The notes: a model not told the origin generated them from the sequence alone. Positions 25,859-34,113 are shown, counted from the stretch's first letter. The stretch: DNA of 64,000 bases from Streptomyces sp. sk2.1 (GCF_008120935.1 NZ_RDBO01000020.1:1145274-1209273); one strand, 5' to 3'. Translations and numbers: made by a program.

Positions 25859-27251
25859 GCGGCTGACGGCGAGGGCGGCGATCGCGGCGCTCACCACGGA
25901 GTTCGAGGAGCTCACCGGCGCCGGCACCGTCGACGGCGCCGGGGACGGGCCGCTGTCCTGGGGCGGGTACGCGGAGTCCCGGGCCCGCGCCGCCGCCCGT
26001 ACCGGCGAGGCGGAGTCCGTCGTGCACGGCCTCGCCGACGTCGGCGGGCAGCGCTGCGTCCTGGTCTCGTTCGAGTTCGGCTTCCTGGGCGGCTCGCTGG
26101 GACAGCGCACCGGGGACCGGCTGGTGGCCGCGTACGAGGCCGCCCGGACCCGGTCGCTGCCGCTGGTCTCGCTCATCGCGACGGGCGGCAGCCGGATGCA
26201 GGAGGGCATGGTCGCCCTGACCCAGCTCCAGCGGGTGGCCGGGGCCTCGGCGCGGCTGCGGGCGGCGGGCCCCGCGCAGCTCGCGGTGTTGCGCGACCCG
26301 ACGACCGGCGGCGGCTGGGCCACGCTGGGCGCGGGCGCCGATGTGATCCTGGCGCTGCCGGGCGCCCAGGTCGGGTTCGCCGGTTCCCGGGTGCGGCCCG
26401 CCGACGCGGACCCCCGCGCGTACACCGCGGAGGGGCAGCTGGCCTCGGGCCAGATCGACGCGGTCGTCCCGCCCGGGGAGCTGCCGGGGACGGTGGCCGG
26501 CTGGCTGCGGGCGCTCGCCCCGCAGCCGGCGCCCCGGCCCGCCCCGGTGCCGGACGCCCTGTCCGCCACCGGTCTCCCGGCGACCGGCTGGGACGCGGTC
26601 CGGCAGGCTCGTGCCGCGTCCCGGCCGCGCGCCGAGGCGTATCTGGACGCGTACTTCGAGCACCGGCTCCCGCTGCGCGGCGACCGCTGCGGGGGCACGG
26701 ACCCGGGGCTGCTGTGCGGTTTCGGGCGGCGCGACGGCCGCTCGATCGCGTACGTCGCCCAGTGCGGCACCGCGACCCGCCCGGCCGGTTACCGCACGGC
26801 GGCCCGGGTGGTCCGGCTGGCGGACCGGCTCGGCGTGCCCGTGCTCACCCTGATCGACACCCCGGGCGCGGCGAACGACGCGGCGGCGGAGCGGGCCGGG
26901 GCGGGCGCCGCCATCGCCGACGCGTTCGCGGCCGTGGCCGCGGCCCGGGTACCCCTCACCACCCTGGTGATCGGCGAGGGCGGTTCGGGCGGCGCGCTGG
27001 CTCTGGCGGCCCCGGGGAACACCCATGTCACCCGGGACAGCTACTTCTCGGTCATCGCCCCGGAACTGGCGGCGGCGATCCTGAAGCGCCCACCGGAGGA
27101 GGTGCGGGCCACGGCGGACCAGCTGCGGCTGCGCCCCCAGGACCTGGTGGAACTGGGCTTCGCCCGCTCGGTGGTGGGACCGGCGCCGGGCGGAGACGGG
27201 GAAGGGGACAGGAACGGGGACGGGAGCGGGGACGCGTCGCGGGAGCGGTGA
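25851..27251 (+). CDS. Fused acyl-CoA carboxyltransferase (AccD-like plus AccA-like halves)
   Basis: A 466-residue crotonase-fold protein made of two carboxyltransferase halves. The N-half resembles AccD (SFEFGFLGGSLGQRTGDR, ATGGSRMQEGMVALTQL), but there is no four-cysteine zinc finger at its start. The C-half resembles AccA (LTLIDTPGAAND, IGEGGSGGALALA). Such proteins move carboxyl groups between biotin and acyl-CoA. No biotin carrier or carboxylase gene is nearby. The ATG lies inside the end of matB (8-bp overlap), which implies that both work on malonyl-CoA. The tail after residue 440 is a Gly/Asp-rich low-complexity stretch (GDGEGDRNGDGSGDASRER) encoded by near-repeats of GGGACGG. Confidence 0.85.
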   Translation: MPERLTARAAIAALTTEFEELTGAGTVDGAGDGPLSWGGYAESRARAAARTGEAESVVHGLADVGGQRCVLVSFEFGFLGGSLGQRTGDRLVAAYEAARTRSLPLVSLIATGGSRMQEGMVALTQLQRVAGASARLRAAGPAQLAVLRDPTTGGGWATLGAGADVILALPGAQVGFAGSRVRPADADPRAYTAEGQLASGQIDAVVPPGELPGTVAGWLRALAPQPAPRPAPVPDALSATGLPATGWDAVRQARAASRPRAEAYLDAYFEHRLPLRGDRCGGTDPGLLCGFGRRDGRSIAYVAQCGTATRPAGYRTAARVVRLADRLGVPVLTLIDTPGAANDAAAERAGAGAAIADAFAAVAAARVPLTTLVIGEGGSGGALALAAPGNTHVTRDSYFSVIAPELAAAILKRPPEEVRATADQLRLRPQDLVELGFARSVVGPAPGGDGEGDRNGDGSGDASRER

Positions 27252-27294
27252 GACGCGGGCGGGGCACCCCGGCGTCCGGGCGCGTCCGGCGGCG

Positions 27295-28560
27295 TCACGG
27301 CTGCGGGTTCTGCGCGTCGTACCGTGCGAACCCGCGCCACCGCAGCCCCAGCAGGGTCACGGCGACGACACAGGCGATCCCGCCCCCGGTCACCGCCAGG
27401 CCGGGCGAGGCCAGGTCGGCGACCGATCCGGCCAGGAAGTCGCCGAGCCTGGGCCCGCCCGCCACGACGACGATGAACACGCCCTGGAGCCGTCCCCGCA
27501 TCTCGTCCGGCACCGCCGCCTGGAGCATGGTGTTGCGGAAGACCATCGACGTGTTGTCAGCGCACCCGGCGAGCGCCAGGAAGATCAGCCCGAGCCAGAG
27601 CTGACGGGTCAGTCCGAAGACCGCGACGGCCGCGCCCCAGCCGGCCACGGCCAGCAGCACCGCGAGGCCGTGGCGCCGGACGCGGCCCAGCCATCCGGAG
27701 AACACCCCACCGAGCAGCGCGCCCAGCGCGGGGGCGGCGACCAGCAGTCCGGTGGTCTTCGCGTCGCCCCCGTACCAGAGGACGGCGACGACGGGGAACA
27801 GCGCCCGGGGATGGGCCAGCACCATGGCGCACAGGTCGGTGAAGAAGGTCATCCGCAGATTGGGCCTGGTCCCCAGGAAGCGCAGCCCGTCCGCGACGGA
27901 CGCCCGCTTGTCCCCCGAGCCCTCCTCGCGCTGCGGCAGCATCGCGGGCAGCCGCCACATCGCGTACAGCGAGGCGGTGAAGGTGATCACGTCGACGGTG
28001 TACGCGGCCCGGTAGCCCCACCAGCCGACGACGAGTCCGCCGAGCATCGGCCCGGCCAGCATGCCGGTGGTGCTGGTCATGGAGTTGAGGGCGTTCGCCG
28101 CGGGCAGCTGCTCGGCCGGCAGCAGCCGGGCGATCATCGAGCTGCGGGCCGGCGCGTTGACCGCGAAGCAGGCCGCCTGGAGGGCCACGATCACGTACAG
28201 CAGCCCCACCTGCTCCACCCCGGCGACGGCGGCGGCGAGCAGGACGAGGGAGAGCGCGAACGAGCCCGACGCGCTGACCAGCCCCAGCTTGCGCCGGTCG
28301 AGGGTGTCCGCGACGGCGCCGCCGTACAGTCCGAAGACGACGAGCGGCAGGAACGAGCAGAAGCCGATGAGCCCGACCGAGAAGGCCGATCCGGTGATGT
28401 CGTAGACCTGGAGCGAGACGGCGAGCGACGTCATCCCCTGCCCGATCCAGGAGACCGTGTTCCCGAACCAGAGCCGCCGGTAGTCGGGAGAGGTCCTCAG
28501 CGGTGTCAGGTCGGCGAATATGCGGGTGCGGCGGGCGGGTCCTTCGGTCGTTTCGGTCAC
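27295..28560 (-). CDS. MFS transporter, macrolide-efflux/Entner-type (MFS_3-like)
   Basis: A 421-residue membrane protein with about twelve hydrophobic helices. Start region SPDYRRLWFGNTVSWIGQGMT and the loop GGAVADTLDRRKLGLVSA, followed by FAVNAPARSSMIARLLP and ALNSMTSTTGMLAGPMLGG, are typical of MFS_3 efflux proteins (enterobactin exporter EntS and macrolide-efflux relatives). GTG 28560 gives a short soluble N-terminus; an upstream Arg/Pro-rich extension is probably not translated. Substrate unknown. It converges on the carboxyltransferase gene with 43 bp between stops. Confidence 0.88.
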   Translation of the reverse strand: MTETTEGPARRTRIFADLTPLRTSPDYRRLWFGNTVSWIGQGMTSLAVSLQVYDITGSAFSVGLIGFCSFLPLVVFGLYGGAVADTLDRRKLGLVSASGSFALSLVLLAAAVAGVEQVGLLYVIVALQAACFAVNAPARSSMIARLLPAEQLPAANALNSMTSTTGMLAGPMLGGLVVGWWGYRAAYTVDVITFTASLYAMWRLPAMLPQREEGSGDKRASVADGLRFLGTRPNLRMTFFTDLCAMVLAHPRALFPVVAVLWYGGDAKTTGLLVAAPALGALLGGVFSGWLGRVRRHGLAVLLAVAGWGAAVAVFGLTRQLWLGLIFLALAGCADNTSMVFRNTMLQAAVPDEMRGRLQGVFIVVVAGGPRLGDFLAGSVADLASPGLAVTGGGIACVVAVTLLGLRWRGFARYDAQNPQP

Positions 28561-28724
28561 AGCGGATGGTAACGAGCGGGGTCCCGGCCGCCGCCGGGCA
28601 CGGCCCGTTTCCGGCCGCGCGCACCCGCCGCCGGCTTCCGGCCGTCGCACGTGCCGCGGGGAGCGCGGGGCCCACCCGGTCCGTCACCGTCCCGCGACGG
28701 GCGGCCCGTTCGGGGGTGCGGTCC

Positions 28725-30608
28725 TCAGCTCCAGTGGACTCCTGACGGTTCGGCGGACCGGTGCCCGGTCCCGTCGTGCTGCTGGGTGCGGCGTTCGAAG
28801 AGCGTGGCGTACAGGCCGCTGTTGCCGAGGAGCTGGGTGTGCGTGCCGGACTCCACCAGCCGCCCCTCGTCCAGGACCAGGACGCGGTCGGCGTCCGCGG
28901 CGAGGGCCAGGTCGTGGGTGATCACGATGGTGGTGCGGCCCCGGGCCAGTCGCCGCAGCGGGGTGAGGATGCGCTGTGCGGCCAGCCGGTCCAGCCCGGT
29001 GGTGGGTTCGTCGAGCAGGAGCACGGGGGCGTCGCGCAGCATGGCGCGGGCGATGGCGATGCGCTGCAACTGGCCGCCGGACAGTCGGGGGGTACCGGTG
29101 GATATGACGGTGTCATATCCGTCCGGCAGGGCGCGGATGAACGCGTCGGCGTCGGCCGCCCGCGCGGCCTCCACGACGTCGTGGTGGCTCGCGTCCGGGC
29201 GCCCGCAGCCGATGTTCTCCTCGATGGTGTCGTGCAGCACGAGCGTGTCCTGGGGCAGCAGCGTGATGTTCCGGCGGAGGTGGGTCAGCGGCAGCCGGTC
29301 CACGGAGACGCCGTCCAGCCGGATGCTGCCGGAGTCGGGGTCGTAGAACCTCAGCAGCAGCGCCGCCAGGGTCGACTTGCCCGCACCGCTGGGTCCGGTG
29401 ATGACCAGGAGTTCCCCGGGGCTCGCGGTGAACGAGAGGTCCCGGAGCACCGGTTCGGCGCCGTTGGGGTAGCGGAAGAAGACATGGCACGCCTCCACCT
29501 CGCCGAGCGCCCGACTCCGGGGCGGCTCGGGAACGGAGGAGGCCGGGTCGGTGACGGAGGGCCGGGAGTCGAGGATCTCCAGCAGTCGTTCGGCTCCCGC
29601 GGTCGCCGCGGTGGCGGTCAGACCGAGCTGTCCCAGCGAGCGGATCGGCGGGTAGAGGTAGCCGATGAAGGCGGCGAAGGCGAGGAGTTCCCCGAGGCTC
29701 ATCCGCCCCGCGGAGATCTCCCACGCCCCCAGACCGATGATGGTCAGGACGCAGATCGTTTCGAGGACCTCGACGAACTGCTCGTAGAACTCGGTGAGGC
29801 GGACGGCCTTCACGGCGGTCCGCAGCCGTGTCCGCGCCTTGTCCGCGAGCCGCTTCTCCTCGTCCTGCTGCCTGTTGTACGCCTGGGTCATGACGACGTT
29901 GACCAGCGTCTCCTCGACCACCGCCGTGATGGCACCGTCCGCCGCCCGGCCGCGCCGGGACACCGCGCGCAGGGGTCCGGCGAACCGGCCGGTGACGATC
30001 AGGAGCAGCGGGACCATGACGAAGGTGGCGAGCGCCAGGTCCCAGCGCAGCATCAGGGCTGCGCCGGCGTAGAAGATGGTGCCGAACAGTGCCGAGGCCG
30101 TGCCGACGATGCCGGAGACCACCAGCGCCTCGATGGCCTCCACGTCACCGGTCAGCCGTTCCACCAGGTCGCCGCGGCGGTTGCGCTGGAAGAAGTGCGG
30201 CGGCAGCGTCTGGATGTGGCCGAAGACGCGGGCCCGCAGCCGCAGGACGAAGCGTTCGGCGGTCCAGACCGCGAGCGAGCTGCCCAGATACCCCACCACG
30301 GCACCGGCGACCGCGACGGCGAGCCACTGGCCGGCGGGTTTCCAGAAGGCACTGACATCGCCCTGTTGCAGGGCGGTGTCGGTGAGTTCGGCGAAGAGCA
30401 GGACCGTGACGGTCTCGGCGAGGGCGGCCAGGATGGCGCACAGGAGGACCACGATCAGCCAGCGCCGGTCCCCTCTGGTCAAGGGCCAGAAGCGCCGGAA
30501 CGACATCATGATGCTGACGGGGTCGGTACGGATCGGAATGTCCGTCACCGAGTCCTGGGGCGGCTCTTCGGTACGGGCTGAACGCTGGAGCGAGCTGCGA
30601 AGGCGCAT
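28725..30608 (-). CDS. ABC exporter, fused permease and ATPase
   Basis: About 627 residues. An N-terminal six-helix ABC exporter domain runs from about residue 35 (FWPLTRGDRRWLIVVLLCAI) to 340, and the ATPase domain from ~370. Walker A is GPSGAGKST, signature LSGGQLQRIAIARAML, Walker B VLLLDEPTTGLD with the catalytic Glu, and the switch ITHD. All catalytic residues are intact, so it probably works as a homodimer. No C39 peptidase domain is present. It may export a lipid, drug or peptide. Upstream by ~160 bp on the same strand is a tiny Gly/Arg/Tyr-rich protein gene (30766-30936). ATG 30608 is used; a GTG lies nine bases upstream and neither has a good ribosome site. Confidence 0.9.
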   Translation of the reverse strand: MRLRSSLQRSARTEEPPQDSVTDIPIRTDPVSIMMSFRRFWPLTRGDRRWLIVVLLCAILAALAETVTVLLFAELTDTALQQGDVSAFWKPAGQWLAVAVAGAVVGYLGSSLAVWTAERFVLRLRARVFGHIQTLPPHFFQRNRRGDLVERLTGDVEAIEALVVSGIVGTASALFGTIFYAGAALMLRWDLALATFVMVPLLLIVTGRFAGPLRAVSRRGRAADGAITAVVEETLVNVVMTQAYNRQQDEEKRLADKARTRLRTAVKAVRLTEFYEQFVEVLETICVLTIIGLGAWEISAGRMSLGELLAFAAFIGYLYPPIRSLGQLGLTATAATAGAERLLEILDSRPSVTDPASSVPEPPRSRALGEVEACHVFFRYPNGAEPVLRDLSFTASPGELLVITGPSGAGKSTLAALLLRFYDPDSGSIRLDGVSVDRLPLTHLRRNITLLPQDTLVLHDTIEENIGCGRPDASHHDVVEAARAADADAFIRALPDGYDTVISTGTPRLSGGQLQRIAIARAMLRDAPVLLLDEPTTGLDRLAAQRILTPLRRLARGRTTIVITHDLALAADADRVLVLDEGRLVESGTHTQLLGNSGLYATLFERRTQQHDGTGHRSAEPSGVHWS

Positions 30609-30765
30609 GGGCGTCACGTCACAGAGGTCTGGGGTTCATGGACCGTCGCCGTGGACGTCGGGGCCGCGGCTCTCCCCCGCGGGCACGGGCCCCAAAACCA
30701 CGAGGCGGACCCGCGCGATGCGCGCGAGCCTGCCTCGTACCGGGTTTGGCGTCAGGGATGGGGGG

Positions 30766-30936
30766 TCAGCAACCCCACCCGCGTCCACGGCGGCCGTAGC
30801 CGTAGCCGTAGTCGTCATAGCCGTAGTCACGGAATCCGCGTCCACGTCCACGTCCGTATCCACGTCCGTGCCCGTATCCACGTCCGCCTCGACCGCGGCC
30901 CCTGTCCCTGTAGTCGAAGATGCTGCGTACGTTCAT
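30766..30936 (-). CDS. Small Gly/Arg/Tyr-rich protein
   Basis: A 56-residue protein starting MNVRSIFDYRDRGRGRGG and ending RRGRGWGC. By count, 19 Gly, 14 Arg and 8 Tyr make up 41 of 56 residues, with RGG/RGRG runs, GYG runs and one C-terminal Cys. A strong ribosome site (GAAGGAG) lies six bases before ATG 30936, and the upstream DNA is unusually A+T-rich, so I take it as a real gene. An in-frame GTG at 31005 would add 23 residues (VDVVSEVPLQKQGVAQQLPK...). A small hairpin covers the stop codon. I do not recognise a family. Options are an RGG-type nucleic-acid-binding protein or a precursor peptide exported by the ABC transporter downstream. Confidence 0.65.
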   Translation of the reverse strand: MNVRSIFDYRDRGRGRGGRGYGHGRGYGRGRGRGFRDYGYDDYGYGYGRRGRGWGC

Positions 30937-31426
30937 CTTCGTCTCCTTCGGAAGTTGCTGTGCCACTCCTTGCTTCTGCAGCGGCACTTCCGACACTACG
31001 TCCACCCCCTACGACCAACAAGTCGTACAAGCCACAATCAGCATTAAAAGTCGTGAATCGTCACATTCCGTCGGAGAGTTACCCATCGATGACTCTCCGG
31101 GCACCGCCCCGGACGGCTCGCCCCACGCACTCCGCACGGCTCACCGGCTCCACCCGACTCCACCCGGCCGCGCCCGGAGCACGCGCCGTCGCGACGCCGA
31201 CGGCGGCCCGGACGAATCCGGCCGCCGGGTGCTCGCGGCGCGGCCGGCGAAGTCCGGCGCGACCACCGGAAGTTGGCCCACCGTCGCAAGTGCCGCCGGG
31301 CGGTTCCCGCCGAAGTGCCCGCGCCCGCCCGGCCGCTCCCCCGCGACCCGCGGCACCCCGACCGCCGACCACCCCGGACCCGCGGGCCCGCCGGACACCG
31401 GGCGGCGCCCCGGCCCGAGCAGCGCA
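30937..31426. other. Intergenic region upstream of the small Gly/Arg/Tyr gene
   Basis: About 490 bp. The part next to the small gene (30950-31090) is clearly less G+C-rich than its surroundings and holds its promoter region. There is a short inverted repeat ACGAC-TTGTTG-GTCGT on the minus strand (31010-31025). From 31100 to 31420 the DNA is very G+C-rich with long open frames but no start site or codon pattern that I trust. Confidence 0.5.
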
Positions 31427-31454
31427 AAGGGCCCCCAGCGGACTGGGGGCCCTT
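31427..31454 (-). terminator. Terminator after the CAU tRNA gene
   Basis: A perfect 12-bp stem, AAGGGCCCCCAG, with a 4-nt loop, lies 43 bp beyond the 3' end of the minus-strand tRNA. On the minus strand the stem ends in CCCTTT. Confidence 0.8.
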
Positions 31455-31496
31455 ATGTTTCACCAGGTCAGAACGATTCTGCCTGGGGAACTTCAG

Positions 31497-31570
31497 TGGG
31501 GCGGGTGGGACTCGAACCCACGGCCGACGGATTATGAGTCCGCTGCTCTAACCGGCTGAGCTACCGCCCC
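31497..31570 (-). tRNA. tRNA with CAU anticodon (elongator Met, or Ile2)
   Basis: A 74-nt cloverleaf on the minus strand. The acceptor is GGGGCGG paired with CCGCCCC plus discriminator A. The D arm reads GCTCAGCCGGTTAGAGC, the anticodon loop CTCATAA, and the T arm is GTGGG-TTCGAGT-CCCAC. The 3' CCA is not encoded. It lacks the initiator features (C1:A72 mismatch, three G-C pairs at the loop), so it is not tRNA-fMet. CAU can be elongator Met or a lysidine-modified Ile2. The anticodon-stem sequence resembles Ile2 tRNAs, and I cannot decide by eye. Confidence 0.93.
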
Positions 31571-31769
31571 TTTTCGGCGTGGCGCGTACAAGTGTGCGCG
31601 CCGTCTGCCGCAGCATAGCCGGTCATACGATCTCTCGCTCCGGATGGTCGGCTTCGCCTGACCATGAAGACCGCACCGACGGCTGCCCGGTTCCGGAAGG
31701 GGCGAAACAGACCCCGAAAGAGTCACATGCACCCCCCACGCATCACGGCGCCGAACGGCGACGGGCATG

Positions 31770-31799
31770 CGGAAGAGGACCCCTCGGGGTCCTCTTCCG
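31770..31799 (-). terminator. Terminator after the tRNA-Asn pair
   Basis: An inverted repeat CGGAAGAGGACCCC / GGGGTCCTCTTCCG with an effective 4-nt loop, five bases beyond the 3' end of the downstream tRNA-Asn on the minus strand. Confidence 0.8.
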
Positions 31800-31804
31800 T
31801 TCCG

Positions 31805-31877
31805 CTCCCCCGACTGGACTCGAACCAGTAACCCTCCGGTTAACAGCCGAATGCTCTGCCAATTGAGCTACAGGGGA
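31805..31877 (-). tRNA. tRNA-Asn (GUU), copy 1
   Basis: A 73-nt cloverleaf. The acceptor is TCCCCTG with CGGGGGA and discriminator G. The D arm is GCTCAATTGGCAGAGC, the anticodon loop CTGTTAA (GUU), and the T arm ACTGG-TTCGAGT-CCAGT. No CCA is encoded. It is in tandem with a second tRNA-Asn, 5 nt apart. The two differ only in the lower anticodon stem and the variable loop. Confidence 0.97.
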
Positions 31878-31882
31878 TCGCG

Positions 31883-31955
31883 CTCCCCCGACTGGACTCG
31901 AACCAGTAACCTGCCGGTTAACAGCCGGCTGCTCTGCCAATTGAGCTACAGGGGA
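31883..31955 (-). tRNA. tRNA-Asn (GUU), copy 2
   Basis: A 73-nt cloverleaf with the same acceptor, D and T arms as copy 1 and anticodon GUU. The anticodon stem is GCCGG/CCGGC here against TTCGG/CCGGA in copy 1, so pairing is kept in both. It is the first of the pair to be transcribed on the minus strand. Confidence 0.97.
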
Positions 31956-32158
31956 TTGCTGCGTGTGCACCGAACCCTACCTGCCTGGCGGATGCCGGGC
32001 GGCGCGCGTTCGCTGCGACACATACATTAGCGCAAGCAGGGGGGTGCTTTGCCAATCGGTATCCCCGGGGTGATCTCCGGCGCCCTCCGGCAGTCGGACA
32101 GCACACGTCCAGCACACGTCGCACGAGCGTCGCACTGAGCTAAGGAAGGGTGGCAGCC

Positions 32159-32461
32159 ATGCGGTACCGGCTCACGTTCATCGCCGGACTGGCCCTCGGA
32201 TACGTGATCGGGACACGGGCCGGGCGCGAGCGCTACGAACAGATGAAGGAGTCCGCGCGCCGGTTCGCCCGGAACCCGGCCGTGCGCAACACCGCCGAGT
32301 CCGCGGCGCAGAACGGCCGGCAGATGGCCGGAAAGGCGTACCACGCGATGAGCGACAAGGTCGGCGCCAAGGTGCCCGCCCCGGTCGCCGAGCGGATGCG
32401 CTCGCTGCGGGACCGCACGCGCAACGGCGCGGAGGACGACTGGGGCACCTCCAACACCTGA
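32159..32461 (+). CDS. Small YtxH-like membrane-anchored protein
   Basis: A 100-residue protein starting MRYRLTFIAGLALGYVIGTR. It has one N-terminal membrane helix with GxxxG-like spacing, then the basic RAGRERYEQMKESARRFARN and a long hydrophilic, helix-prone tail. This layout is that of the YtxH/'hypothetical Streptomyces membrane' proteins; the function is unknown. AAGGAAGG precedes ATG 32159 by nine bases. GTG 32150 is possible but too close to that site. It lies alone between the tRNA genes (opposite strand) and a sugar kinase. Confidence 0.85.
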   Translation: MRYRLTFIAGLALGYVIGTRAGRERYEQMKESARRFARNPAVRNTAESAAQNGRQMAGKAYHAMSDKVGAKVPAPVAERMRSLRDRTRNGAEDDWGTSNT

Positions 32462-32536
32462 GGCCCCGGGGCCGCCCGCGACGATGCCGCGTCATCCGGT
32501 ACGGAAACGCTCCGGTGGTGCGGCAGAATCTTGTGC

Positions 32537-33982
32537 ATGGGGATAGTCGCGGGCTTGGACAGCTCTTCCGCCTTCACGCACATCGTCGTCTGCGATGCGG
32601 ACACCGGCGCCGTACTGCGCCGGGGGTACGCCGCGCACCCCGTCGATCCGAAGGCCACCGAGGTCGACCCGCAGGCCTGGCTGCTCTCGCTCGGCGAGGC
32701 CGCCGGCGGCGGGCTGCTGGAGGGCGTGCAGGCCATCGGCGTCTCCGCGCAGCAACACGGCCTGGTGCCGCTGGACCAGCAGGGCAACCCCGTACGGCCG
32801 GCGCTGGTCGGCAACGACAAGCGGGCGCAGGCCGCCGCCGCGGACCTGATCGACCTGTTCGGCGGGCGGCAGTCCTGGGTCGAGGCGGTCGGCTCGGTGC
32901 CGCAGGCGGCGCAGCCGGTGGCGAAGCTGCGATGGCTGGCGCGGACCGAGCCGGAGGCGGCGCAGCGGGTGGCCGCGGTGCTGCAGCCGCACGAATGGCT
33001 GGTGTGGCAGCTGCTGGGGCGCCCCGCCCGGCGGACCACCGACCGGGGCGCCGCCTCCGGCACCGGCTACTGGTCTGCGGGCAGCGGCTCCTACCGGCCC
33101 GATCTGGTGGAGCTCGCGCTCGGGCACCGGGCCGCGCTGCCCGAGGTGCTCGGCCCCTCCGGGACCGCCGGGACGACGCCCGAGGGGCTGCTGATCTCCG
33201 CGGGGACCGGCGAGACGATGGCCGCGGCGTTCGGGCTCGGGGTCGGGGTGGGCGACGCGGTGGTGTCGCTGGGCGCCTCGGGCTCGGTCATGGCGGTGCA
33301 CCACGAGGCGCTGTCCGACCCGGCCGGGATGATCACGTCGTTCGCGGACGCCACCGGGATGCACCTGCCGGTGGTGCACACGTCGAACGCGGTGCGGGCG
33401 CTGCGCGGGACCGCCGAGATGCTCGGCCTGGAGAACATCGAGGAACTGTCCGCACTGGCGCTGAAGTCGACGCCGGGCGCCTCCGGGCTGGTGCTCCTGC
33501 CGTACCTGGAGGGCGAGCGCACCCCGCACCTGCCGCACACCGCGGGGACGCTGTGCGGGCTGCGGCGCGAGTCCATGAAGCCGGAGCACCTGGCGCGGGC
33601 CGCGTTCGAGGGAATGCTGTGCTCGCTGGCCGACGCGCTCGACGTGCTGCGCGGCCGGGGCGTCGAGGTGCGGCGGGTGTTCCTGCTGGGGGCGGCGGCC
33701 GAGCTGCCCGCCGTGCAGGGGCTGGCGCCCGCGTTCTTCGGTACGCAGGTGATCGTGCCGCAGCCCGCCGAGTACGCGGCGCTGGGCGCGGCCCGGCAGG
33801 CGGCCTGGGCGCTGGGCGCCTCGCAGGGCACGGTCGACCCGCTCGTCCCCCCGGCCTGGCAGGGTGCCGCGGCGCAGGTGCTGGAGCCGGGCGAGGAGCT
33901 GGCGGTCGGGCAGGCGGTGCGCCAGCAGTACGTGACGACCCGGGACCGGATCCATCCGGGGGCGTTCGACGCCGCGCGCTGA
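32537..33982 (+). CDS. xylB: FGGY family sugar kinase, xylulokinase-like
   Basis: A 481-residue FGGY kinase that phosphorylates a sugar with ATP, most likely D-xylulose to xylulose 5-phosphate. The N-terminal phosphate loop reads GIVAGLDSSSAFTHIVV, a divergent version of the usual DxGTTxxK. The substrate-side motif GVSAQQHGLVPLD is typical of xylulokinases. Further motifs are LISAGTGETM, LGASGSVMAVHH and the FGGY-signature-like LPYLEGERTPHLPHTAG. ATG 32537 begins the fold, and a small frame extension upstream is not used. No xylose isomerase or transporter is adjacent. Sugar specificity is an inference from AQQHG. Confidence 0.85.
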   Translation: MGIVAGLDSSSAFTHIVVCDADTGAVLRRGYAAHPVDPKATEVDPQAWLLSLGEAAGGGLLEGVQAIGVSAQQHGLVPLDQQGNPVRPALVGNDKRAQAAAADLIDLFGGRQSWVEAVGSVPQAAQPVAKLRWLARTEPEAAQRVAAVLQPHEWLVWQLLGRPARRTTDRGAASGTGYWSAGSGSYRPDLVELALGHRAALPEVLGPSGTAGTTPEGLLISAGTGETMAAAFGLGVGVGDAVVSLGASGSVMAVHHEALSDPAGMITSFADATGMHLPVVHTSNAVRALRGTAEMLGLENIEELSALALKSTPGASGLVLLPYLEGERTPHLPHTAGTLCGLRRESMKPEHLARAAFEGMLCSLADALDVLRGRGVEVRRVFLLGAAAELPAVQGLAPAFFGTQVIVPQPAEYAALGAARQAAWALGASQGTVDPLVPPAWQGAAAQVLEPGEELAVGQAVRQQYVTTRDRIHPGAFDAAR

Positions 33983-34085
33983 GCACGCGCCGAGCGCGCG
34001 CGGGCGCGGTGGAACCGGGGGTGCGGCACCCGGTCGGACCGGGCGTGCGGCGGGACTCCCACCGACTGTGTACTCGGTCTTTTTT

Positions 34086-34113
34086 TTGACCTGGTCTTGA
34101 GTAAAATTACTCG
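34086..34113 (+). promoter_or_regulatory. Candidate promoter with overlapping palindromic operator for the ABC exporter pair
   Basis: TTGACC (34086-34091) is followed after 16 bp by TACTCG (34108-34113). The inverted repeat GAGTAA-AA-TTACTC (34099-34112) lies across the spacer and -10 box, an arrangement typical of repression by a MarR- or TetR-type dimer. No regulator gene is adjacent. An eight-T run just before it may end the xylulokinase transcript. Confidence 0.5.

Noticed and set aside
22733..26770. A 1345-codon open frame on the minus strand
   Set aside because: It runs antisense to the MFS carrier, matB and carboxyltransferase genes, which have recognisable domains; its own translation is compositionally biased without motifs.
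30920..31537. A plus-strand open frame across the small gene's promoter and into the tRNA
   Set aside because: It overlaps a tRNA gene and terminator and lacks a ribosome site.
31497..31955. Possible integration site of a mobile element at the tRNA genes
   Set aside because: No integrase, excisionase or duplicated tRNA 3' end was seen nearby.
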